This document shows, one piece after another, positions 1-5,802 of a DNA stretch of 5,802 bases (position 1 is the stretch's first letter; each line of letters starts with the position of its first letter). Source of the DNA: Bryobacteraceae bacterium (GTDB lineage: Bacteria > Acidobacteriota > Terriglobia > Bryobacterales > Bryobacteraceae). The notes below the pieces were generated by a model that saw only the letters and a program-made list of their open reading frames with translations, did not search any database and had not been told where the DNA came from. The stretch is from NCBI GenBank assembly GCA_019686145.1, contig JADGHK010000188.1:1-5802 (forward strand), read 5' to 3'. Both the position numbers and the translations under genes were made by a program.

Positions 1-182
1 TTCGCGAATGGCAGTGCTTCGGGTGGAAGCTTCATGCCCAGCATCGCGTCTGCATCTGGTAACTCCGCCTTCAGCCAGGCAAGATCATTCGCCCCGCATC
101 GAATGATCCAATCCCCGCCCAATCTCGAGCGCAGCACGGGCTCGTAGATTGACCACGAGGGATCGTAGATAACAAGCTTCAT
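1..182 (-). CDS. Probable D-2-hydroxyacid dehydrogenase, N-terminal part (3' end outside window)
   Basis: Only the first 60 codons are present; the gene runs off the left edge. The protein starts MKLVIYDPSW, a short beta strand typical of the N-terminus of this fold, and continues to ADAMLGMKLPPEALPFA at about residues 44-60. That second stretch matches the pattern in NAD(P)-dependent D-2-hydroxyacid dehydrogenases (glyoxylate/hydroxypyruvate reductase type), where an 'ADA-hydrophobic-G' strand is followed by 'LPPE-L' just before the first conserved helix of the substrate-binding domain. Such enzymes reversibly reduce 2-keto acids to D-2-hydroxy acids in the cytoplasm. The NAD-binding Rossmann motif and the catalytic Arg/Glu/His lie outside the window, so the assignment rests on the N-terminus alone. 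The ATG at 182 is well supported: the frame is closed by TAA at 237-239, and no ATG, GTG or TTG lies between. No Shine-Dalgarno sequence precedes it. It is the first gene after the receptor's terminator and seems to be a separate unit. Confidence 0.6.
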   Translation of the reverse strand, partial: MKLVIYDPSWSIYEPVLRSRLGGDWIIRCGANDLAWLKAELPDADAMLGMKLPPEALPFA

Positions 183-191
183 GTCTGGCAG

Positions 192-219
192 GCTATAACG
201 CGCTGCCCGGCAATTGCAA
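192..219 (-). promoter_or_regulatory. Candidate sigma70-type promoter for the dehydrogenase gene
   Basis: On the minus strand TTGCAA (219-214) lies 16 bases ahead of TATAGC (197-192), a fair match to -35 and -10 boxes. The -10 box ends only 9 bases before the ATG at 182, so transcription would begin within a few bases of the start codon, giving a leaderless or nearly leaderless mRNA. This agrees with the absence of a ribosome binding site. The match is by eye and could be chance, although a promoter is expected here because a strong terminator lies just upstream. Confidence 0.35.
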
Positions 220-263
220 GTTTTTTGAAATGTCAGTTAGCGCAGTTTCCGTTCACGCCGTTG

Positions 264-291
264 AAAAGAAAAGGGGAGCGCAAGGCTCCCC
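264..291 (-). terminator. Rho-independent terminator after the TonB-dependent receptor gene
   Basis: On the minus strand the sequence GGGGAGC-CTTGC-GCTCCCC forms a perfect 7-bp GC-rich stem with a 5-base loop (291-273). It is followed at once by TTTTCTTTT (272-264). The hairpin begins 16 bases after the TAG stop codon of the receptor gene (308-310). This is a textbook intrinsic terminator and marks the end of the phosphoesterase-receptor transcript. Confidence 0.9.
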
Positions 292-307
292 GCAATCCCG
301 CGATTCA

Positions 308-3300
308 CTACCAGCGAAGCCGGAGCCCTGCTTGCATCGTCCGAGGGCCTCCAATCGTGCTGCTGATCACTCCGGCTGTGCCGGGTCCGTTTGCTGCGAA
401 GGTGCTGGCGGGGTTATTAAACACAGGCGTGTTGGTGGCGTTGAACAGCTCCCAGCGGAACTCCGCCTGGTAGCGTTCTTTGATCGAGGTCAGCTTTGCA
501 AACGAGAAGTCGAACTGGGCCTGCGATGGACCGCGCAGAATGTTTCGTCCCGCATTGCCCCAGTGATCGAGTGAGTCGGTGAAGGCGTTGACGTTGTAGT
601 AATTGTCGAGCCGGTCTTGCACTCGTCCCGAGCGAACTGCGTCTTCAAGCGTCATGCCCCGCGCGAAGTCGAGTCTCACTCGAGAGACTTGAGCGAAGTA
701 GGCGTTTCTGCTGGAATTCCCGAGTGGGGTGAAGGGGGCGCCGCTTTGAAGGGTCGCCAAGCCCGCAACAGACCAGCCGCCGAGAATGAGCCTCGCAGCC
801 CGCCGATCCCTCCAGGGGGTTGGGAATTGGTAGATGTAGGATGCGGTGAAGCGATGCGTGCGATCGAAGTCCGAGAGGCCGCGGTTGAGCCGGCTGTTGA
901 ACGCATCATGCTCGATGATGCCCTCGTCGGAGGATATGTTATCGATCGACTTTTGCCACGTGTAGGCAAGGTTCCAGGCGAATCCCCATCGCGGGCGCTG
1001 GCGGAAGTTCACCTGCAGGGCGTTATAGGTTGAGTGGCCCCAGTTGCTGCGCCACCGAAGACCGTTCCGCCCGATACCGAGAAACTCTGGCTTCACAAAG
1101 AAATCTGGATTGATCAGCGAGCCTCTGGCATCGCGTATATCAGTAAAGCCGTTCACGGGAGTTTCTCTTGGGTCGAGCGGCTGGGCCAGGTTGAGTTTTG
1201 CCTGGAGGCCTACGCCTCGCGATCCCACATAACGAAGGTCGATCAGACTGCCGGCCGCGGGCTCGAATTGAATGTTGAATGTCCATTGCTGGGTATAGGG
1301 GATCCGGATGAACGGATCCACGAAGGTGGTGTTCTTGGCGTTGAACGGCTCGGTGGATGGGAACGGAGATCCGTCGAACTTACGCCAGCTCGGAGTTCCA
1401 TTCTCGTTCCTGGCGATCTGAACATTGAATGGAATCTGGAACGGATTCACGTTCAGACGGGGGTAAGGGTTGGCCATATCGAGAGGGGCCGGCACGTTCT
1501 GGTAGATAAAGAACGGCATGGACAACTGAAGGTCTGTCTTGAAGGATCCCGAAGGACGCTCGAAGAAGATGCCGTATCCGCCCCGGAACACGACCTTCGG
1601 CAGGCTCTTGGGCTGCCATGCAAAGCCAAAGCGCGGAGCAACATTGTTCCAGTCCGGCTCGATCACGGATTCTCGCCGCGCCTTATGAATCATGTCCAAA
1701 TTCCATGGTGTATTTGGTTCAACGTAGATGCCAACCTTCAGTGGATGGAAGTCCGGGTCAAAGAAGACGCTGCTCGGAGCCACGATGAATCCCACGGGCA
1801 TGTTCATTCGTGCTGCTGCCTCAGGCGTCAAGTACGTTCCTATCCGCCCTTCCGTTTCGATCGGCCAGGCATAGTAGTCCCAGCGCACTCCGAGGTTCAA
1901 CGTCAGACCCGGGCGGACCCTCCAGTCGTGCTGAGCGAACAAGCCGAAGTCCTTGAATTTGAAGTGGCGCCGCGTGTCGCCCTGGTCGAGATCCGAGCCG
2001 CCGCCGGAAGCCCCGTGACCCGTGAAGAAGAAGACCCAGTTGCTATAGTCGAGATCGCCATTCGTGCGCGCCATATATTCGCCGGCGATCGTCGGGCGCC
2101 GGAATTCGCCGCCGAATTGAAAGGTATGCTTGCCGCTCGTGAAGCTGGTGATGTTGGTGACGTGAATCACTCGCTGGCGGTCGAAGAAGTCCCACGCGTT
2201 CCCGATCCCGGAGGTGCTGCGCTGGGTGTTGATGTCAATTGTGGGCATCAGAGCCGCAAGGCCGCCCAGGGCGGACTCCAGGGGATTGTAGATTCCGAGC
2301 GTCGAGTTCATAAAGTCTCGATACTTGGAGATCCGCGTATTGTACAGCTCGAAGAATCCTCCTCGGAGCTCGTTCACCCACCTTGGGCTAAACGTATGTG
2401 TCAAGTTCATTGACGCTGCGTAAGAAGGAGACTGTCCGAGCGTCGGCGAGGGAGAGGAGTTCGCCCATCCGAACGCCTCCTCCACGTACTGGCTGGAGCG
2501 GCTGTAGTTCAATCGCAGGCGGGTGCTGCTGGCAGCGTGGATATCAAGCCCTCCCGAGCCTGACCATGAGTTAAAGAAAGTTGGAAATGACTGCTGCAGT
2601 AGCCGCTCCTGGCCGAAAGAAGCCGTCGCCGGAAGAATCGGCATATCTTCGCGGGCCGAGGGCAGCAGGAACTGACCATTCCGTTTGGCATTCAGGATGT
2701 TGATTGCGACGGGGTGGATATCGGCGGCGGTGAGGGTACGGAAGCGCAGCGTGGCAACGTCGTCAAAGAACTTCCGCTCGAGCCCGGGAACCTGATCCGC
2801 CGGGAAGGCACGAATGGCATTCAGGAAGTTCTGTGCGAAGCCCGGTACTTTTGCGCCCGACTGGAGCCAGGCGTTGGCGACCTGAGCAATCGATTCACGG
2901 GTGCGAACGTCTCCGAGCCCTTCGGGGACTCCTGTACTTGCGATGGCGCGGCTCGCGAAGCCGGTGAGGAAATCCGTACGCTGTACCGAGCCGAAGAAGA
3001 AAATCCTGTCGCGAATGATGCGGCCGCCGAAGGTCGCGCCGGTTTCGTTGCGCCGGAACTTCGGACGCGCCTGTCCGGCTCGGTTCAAGAAGAACTCATT
3101 CGCGTTCAGGCGCTCATTTTGAATGAAGTGATAGATCGAACCGTGGAAATCGTTTGTTCCGCTCTTGGTGATCAGCTGGATGTTCCCGCCGCCGTTTCGG
3201 CCCGTCGTTGCGGAGTACAGCGCAGTCTGCACTTCGACGACTTCGAGCGCGTCGAGTGGCACATTGATGTTATTGCCCAGACTGCCGTTGCCGTTCATCA

Positions 3301-3937
3301 TGTTCGTGGTGTCGAGCCCGTTGAGCGATAGGGAATTGTTTGTCGGTCTGGCCCCGTTGACGCTGGGGTTCACGCTTTGCGTGCCATCTTCGGCCTGCCC
3401 TCCTGGCGATGTGGCAAGATTCAATCCACGGCCGGTGCGATCCGGCAGATTTGCTGAAACACCTGCTTCGGCTACGATGAGGTGCGTGAAGTTGCGTGAA
3501 GCCGTTGGCAGACGCTGGATCTGAGTTGATTGCAGTTGGACGGTCTGCGTTGCGTTTACCGTCTGCAGCTGAGCAGCGCTGGCGCTCACGTCAATGCGCT
3601 CCGCGATGGTGGCTGCGGAAAGGCGAATATCCAGTGTCGATCCTGCCGCCTGAATATTGACTTCGCGGACGGCCGGGTTGAAACCCGAATAGCTGACCCG
3701 CATCTCATACAAGCCAGCCGGAATTCCCGAGATCACGTATGCGCCGTCCGGCCCTGTTACGACGGATCGCGCATCTCCTCCAGTCCGAGGTTTCAGCTCG
3801 ACAACGGCGCCCGCGATCGCACCGCCTGTCTGATCCTGAATACGTCCCTGTAAGACGGCTGACGGCTGCGACCAGAGTAAGCCTGCCGCCGTGTAGAGAA
3901 ACACAAATATCCTTGCAAACTTCAATGTATGCTCCAT
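308..3937 (-). CDS. TonB-dependent receptor, Oar-like, with N-terminal carboxypeptidase-regulatory-like domain
   Basis: This is a complete 1209-residue outer-membrane receptor. Residues 1 to about 26 are a signal peptide: a few charged residues, the hydrophobic run IFVFLYTAAGLLW, then a likely cut near SQPSA. Residues 27-108 form a carboxypeptidase-regulatory-like (CNA-B type) beta sandwich (GRIQDQTGGAIAGAVVEL, then TGPDGAYVISGIPAGLYEM). ERIDVSA at 113-119 resembles the conserved strand before the plug. The plug spans about 125-258, with NGARPTNNSLSLNGLD at 194-209 and GGNIQLITKSGTNDFHG at 250-266. The rest is a 22-strand-type barrel with family landmarks such as NLGVRWDYY at 681-689 and the end MQAGLRLRW, whose terminal aromatic residue fits the beta-barrel assembly signal. 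No cysteine is present, as is common for outer-membrane proteins. TonB-dependent receptors take up large or scarce ligands using TonB-ExbBD energy; this one's ligand cannot be told. The length is normal for the acidobacterial family. The exact start is uncertain: a TTG at codon 5 is an alternative. It follows the phosphoesterase gene by 60 bases. Confidence 0.93.
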   Translation of the reverse strand: MEHTLKFARIFVFLYTAAGLLWSQPSAVLQGRIQDQTGGAIAGAVVELKPRTGGDARSVVTGPDGAYVISGIPAGLYEMRVSYSGFNPAVREVNIQAAGSTLDIRLSAATIAERIDVSASAAQLQTVNATQTVQLQSTQIQRLPTASRNFTHLIVAEAGVSANLPDRTGRGLNLATSPGGQAEDGTQSVNPSVNGARPTNNSLSLNGLDTTNMMNGNGSLGNNINVPLDALEVVEVQTALYSATTGRNGGGNIQLITKSGTNDFHGSIYHFIQNERLNANEFFLNRAGQARPKFRRNETGATFGGRIIRDRIFFFGSVQRTDFLTGFASRAIASTGVPEGLGDVRTRESIAQVANAWLQSGAKVPGFAQNFLNAIRAFPADQVPGLERKFFDDVATLRFRTLTAADIHPVAINILNAKRNGQFLLPSAREDMPILPATASFGQERLLQQSFPTFFNSWSGSGGLDIHAASSTRLRLNYSRSSQYVEEAFGWANSSPSPTLGQSPSYAASMNLTHTFSPRWVNELRGGFFELYNTRISKYRDFMNSTLGIYNPLESALGGLAALMPTIDINTQRSTSGIGNAWDFFDRQRVIHVTNITSFTSGKHTFQFGGEFRRPTIAGEYMARTNGDLDYSNWVFFFTGHGASGGGSDLDQGDTRRHFKFKDFGLFAQHDWRVRPGLTLNLGVRWDYYAWPIETEGRIGTYLTPEAAARMNMPVGFIVAPSSVFFDPDFHPLKVGIYVEPNTPWNLDMIHKARRESVIEPDWNNVAPRFGFAWQPKSLPKVVFRGGYGIFFERPSGSFKTDLQLSMPFFIYQNVPAPLDMANPYPRLNVNPFQIPFNVQIARNENGTPSWRKFDGSPFPSTEPFNAKNTTFVDPFIRIPYTQQWTFNIQFEPAAGSLIDLRYVGSRGVGLQAKLNLAQPLDPRETPVNGFTDIRDARGSLINPDFFVKPEFLGIGRNGLRWRSNWGHSTYNALQVNFRQRPRWGFAWNLAYTWQKSIDNISSDEGIIEHDAFNSRLNRGLSDFDRTHRFTASYIYQFPTPWRDRRAARLILGGWSVAGLATLQSGAPFTPLGNSSRNAYFAQVSRVRLDFARGMTLEDAVRSGRVQDRLDNYYNVNAFTDSLDHWGNAGRNILRGPSQAQFDFSFAKLTSIKERYQAEFRWELFNATNTPVFNNPASTFAANGPGTAGVISSTIGGPRTMQAGLRLRW

Positions 3938-3944
3938 TGCTCCT
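3923..3944 (-). promoter_or_regulatory. Ribosome binding region and competing start codons of the receptor gene
   Basis: AGGAG (3944-3940) lies only 2 bases ahead of the ATG at 3937, closer than the usual 5-9 bases. A second purine motif, GGAG (3935-3932), overlaps that ATG and stands 6 bases ahead of a TTG at 3925-3923, codon 5 of the annotated frame. Starting at the TTG would give MKFARIFVFLYTAAG, a more standard signal peptide with lysine at position 2. The longer form remains possible, with AAGG farther upstream acting as binding site. The mature protein would be the same in either case. Confidence 0.45.
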
Positions 3945-3997
3945 GACCTTGGTTCTTGGGCCTGCTAAAGGCGTTATCTCGACGAGGCCCCCGGTAC

Positions 3998-5802
3998 TTA
4001 CTCCCGGTCGTCGTCGTCGATGTCGATGGTGAGCGGCGCGAATACCGCGTTCCGCGTTCCCGGGTACGGTGTGTTCCAGCCCCGTGTCTCGTGCCAGAGG
4101 ATGCGATTCAGGCGATCGCTTGGAGCGGCATCCGGAATGTCAAACCGCATGCGCATGGACGCCAGCGCGGCTTCTCTAGCCGGTCCACGGAGTGCCTTCA
4201 AGGGTGGATTCAGCTCGAACAGGCTTTGCTCCGGCTGCTCCGCCCTGTAAGGAGTGAAGTCCGGAGTGTCGGTGAAGCTATTCCGCATGTCGTGGGCGAT
4301 GAGATCGAACAGCGACATGGTCGGAAGACCGAGAATGAGTTCGATCGTCTTCAATATGCTCTGCGTGGAGTAGAAGGTAGAGTCCACATGGCGCCGGCGC
4401 GTGTAGGGGCTGATGGCGAGTGCGACGGTCCTGTGCCCGTCTACATGGTCAACACCGTTCTGCGCGTCGTCCTCTACGACGAAGATCGCTGTCTCCTTCC
4501 AAAACTTGCTATGGGAGATCGCCTCAGCGATCTGACCGAGCGCCAGATCATTGTCGGCTACCATGGCTCTGGGCGAAGATACACCGGGCTGCGATCCGTT
4601 CGTGTGGTCGGAAGGTAGCTGAATGAGGATGAGGTTCGGCATCGAACCCTCCTTCTCCATCCGGCGGAAGTCAGCGAGGAAGATCTGTGCGCGGACGACG
4701 TCCGGGATCGTTGTCGTATAGCTGGGGAAGTTGCGGGCGAGGACTGCGTCCAGCTTGGGAATCGGCGACTTTACGGTCCACTCGGATGTGAAGTCATCGC
4801 CCCTCTTCCAGCGGTCGAGCAGTCCCTTCCTTTGATGCGCCGGCAGCCGGTTGGCAGGCACAAACTCCCCGTAAACTCTCACGCTCTTCTTGCGTTCCAA
4901 CGCGTAGTCCCAAAGGAAGCCGTTTGAAGAGTATGCGATGGGATCGCTGCCGTCGAAGGGATAGCTGCGGCCGGCATATCCCGGCCACAGACAATATGCT
5001 GTCTCGTTCGCCTGCGTCACCCATTGGTGCCCGTCCGCGCTGTTTCCACCAGTCACATAGAAGTTGTCGAGGAGGACGAACTCTTCTGCCAGTTTGTGGT
5101 GATTGGGCGTAACTTGCCGCCCGAACATCACGAGCGAAGGATCGCCGTTGCCTTGCGGCAGATCGCCGAAGACCTGGTCGTACGTGCGGTTCTCTTTGAC
5201 GATGAATACGACGTGCTTGATGAGGGAGGGATCGCCGGAGCGCAGTGGGATTGCCACAGGCCTGGCTGCCGGTTTGGAATCCGGTACAACCGGGCGTGCT
5301 CCTGCAAGCTGCAGCCGGTTGTTCTCAGCAACAGCCGTCGTGTAACTGGCGAGTTGAGCGGCATCGGGGATCTCGATGACGGACACGGCTCCCCTGTAGG
5401 CATGCACGTATCGCTTGCCCGGTGCTTCACGCCAGCCGGATCCTGCGCCCAGCAGAGAACCGACTGCCAGCTTGCTGCCGTCGTCGCTGAGGTCGAGCGA
5501 GTTCGGATACCAGGCTGTCGGTATCAATCCCTCAACGAGCGCGGTTTCCGGATTGATGACCGCAATGGCGTTGATTCCGCCGCATGCAGCAAACAGCCGC
5601 TGGCCGTCCTTGGAAACAACCACTGCCGTTGGCGCAATGCCGGCTACTTTCTGTGAGAAGGGCTGCAGCGGTATCGTCCGGATCACGGTTTGCTTTTGCG
5701 TATCGATGACAGAGATGGAATCCCGATTGCTGTTGGCCACATAGAGGCGATGATGCGGTTCGTCCCAGGCGATTCCTGCAGGATGAAGTTCCACCGGAAT
5801 GG
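3998..5802 (-). CDS. YVTN beta-propeller / phosphoesterase (alkaline phosphatase superfamily) fusion, C-terminal 600 residues
   Basis: The gene enters from the right edge and ends at TAA (3998-4000). A GTG at 5794-5792 could be taken as start, but the frame stays open to the edge (Ile-Pro before it) and the protein there is already mid-propeller, so the true start lies outside. Numbering from that GTG, residues 1 to about 165 hold propeller blades, including LYVANSNRDSISVID (17-31) and RLFAACGGINAIAVI (66-80). Residues 192 to about 510 form a PF04185-type phosphoesterase domain. Its likely metal and catalytic segments are intact: ENRTYDQVFG (201-210), NFYVTGGNSADGHQW (244-258) with Ser252 a candidate nucleophile, PSDHTNG (394-400) and EDDAQNGVDHVDGHRT (441-456). 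By analogy with acid phosphatase AcpA and bacterial phospholipase C, Glu201/Asn202 and the acidic pair near 442 should bind metal. The tail carries LNRILWHETRGWNTPYP (562-578), often seen in this family, and ends IDIDDDDRE. It probably hydrolyses a phosphoester outside the cytoplasm; the substrate is unknown and the signal peptide is not in view. It likely shares a transcript with the downstream receptor gene. Confidence 0.9.
   Translation of the reverse strand, partial: IPVELHPAGIAWDEPHHRLYVANSNRDSISVIDTQKQTVIRTIPLQPFSQKVAGIAPTAVVVSKDGQRLFAACGGINAIAVINPETALVEGLIPTAWYPNSLDLSDDGSKLAVGSLLGAGSGWREAPGKRYVHAYRGAVSVIEIPDAAQLASYTTAVAENNRLQLAGARPVVPDSKPAARPVAIPLRSGDPSLIKHVVFIVKENRTYDQVFGDLPQGNGDPSLVMFGRQVTPNHHKLAEEFVLLDNFYVTGGNSADGHQWVTQANETAYCLWPGYAGRSYPFDGSDPIAYSSNGFLWDYALERKKSVRVYGEFVPANRLPAHQRKGLLDRWKRGDDFTSEWTVKSPIPKLDAVLARNFPSYTTTIPDVVRAQIFLADFRRMEKEGSMPNLILIQLPSDHTNGSQPGVSSPRAMVADNDLALGQIAEAISHSKFWKETAIFVVEDDAQNGVDHVDGHRTVALAISPYTRRRHVDSTFYSTQSILKTIELILGLPTMSLFDLIAHDMRNSFTDTPDFTPYRAEQPEQSLFELNPPLKALRGPAREAALASMRMRFDIPDAAPSDRLNRILWHETRGWNTPYPGTRNAVFAPLTIDIDDDDRE

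Noticed and set aside
225..574. Two overlapping short plus-strand frames near the receptor 3' end
   Set aside because: Both run through the terminator hairpin and then antisense to the receptor C-terminus; they lack ribosome binding sites and sensible protein features.
1034..2413. 459-codon plus-strand open frame opposite the receptor gene
   Set aside because: It lies wholly antisense to a well-supported receptor barrel. Its translation is rich in Glu, Val and Arg with no recognisable domain, it begins at GTG with no clear ribosome binding site, and long shadow frames are expected opposite GC-rich genes with strong codon bias.
2714..3331. 205-codon plus-strand open frame opposite the plug region of the receptor
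   Set aside because: It is fully antisense to the plug and early barrel and shows no domain or signal peptide; a compositional shadow.
3958..3990. Inverted repeat GGGCCT / AGGCCC in the 60-base gap between phosphoesterase and receptor genes
   Set aside because: The stem is only 6 bp with a 21-base loop and no T-run follows, so it is not a terminator. It may be a weak mRNA structure or chance in GC-rich DNA.
3956..4618. 220-codon plus-strand frame crossing the gap between the two large genes
   Set aside because: It overlaps the phosphoesterase C-terminal coding region in antisense, has an arginine-rich low-information translation and resembles no known family.
5024..5656. 210-codon plus-strand frame opposite the propeller/phosphoesterase junction
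   Set aside because: It is antisense to clearly conserved phosphoesterase motifs and its translation has no recognisable domain.
5792..5794. GTG as the start codon of the phosphoesterase gene
   Set aside because: The frame continues open to the window edge, no ribosome binding site can be judged, and a start here would cut into a propeller blade and leave no signal peptide; the gene is 5'-truncated by the window.

Overview
The window carries three protein-coding genes, all read from the minus strand; two of them run off the window edges. The gene content suggests a member of the Acidobacteriota, perhaps Bryobacterales/Solibacter-like. The main clue is the large Oar-like TonB-dependent receptor with an N-terminal carboxypeptidase-regulatory-like domain, a family greatly expanded in soil Acidobacteriota. 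It sits beside a YVTN-propeller/phosphoesterase fusion of a type also common there. This taxonomic guess is from recall of protein families, not from any database search.

Reading in the direction of transcription (right to left): first comes the 3' part of a gene for a secreted-type phosphoesterase of the alkaline-phosphatase superfamily fused to an N-terminal beta-propeller (3998-5802, 5' end missing). After a 60-base gap with no terminator comes a complete 1209-residue outer-membrane TonB-dependent receptor (308-3937). A clear intrinsic terminator (264-291) follows its stop codon. The spacing and the single terminator suggest that the two genes share a transcript. Beyond the terminator, a separate unit starts with a candidate promoter and the first 60 codons of a probable D-2-hydroxyacid dehydrogenase (1-182), which looks leaderless.

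A cautious joint reading is that the phosphoesterase acts on a phosphorylated or otherwise esterified compound outside the cytoplasm and the receptor handles the compound or a product at the outer membrane. Neither substrate can be read from the sequence. The dehydrogenase is cytoplasmic and separated by the terminator, so no functional link to the other two is claimed.

No tRNA, rRNA, CRISPR array, insertion sequence or phage-like gene was seen. Long plus-strand reading frames opposite the two large genes look like shadows of their codon usage. I see no strong evidence for a new system here; the most interesting point is the phosphoesterase-receptor pairing.
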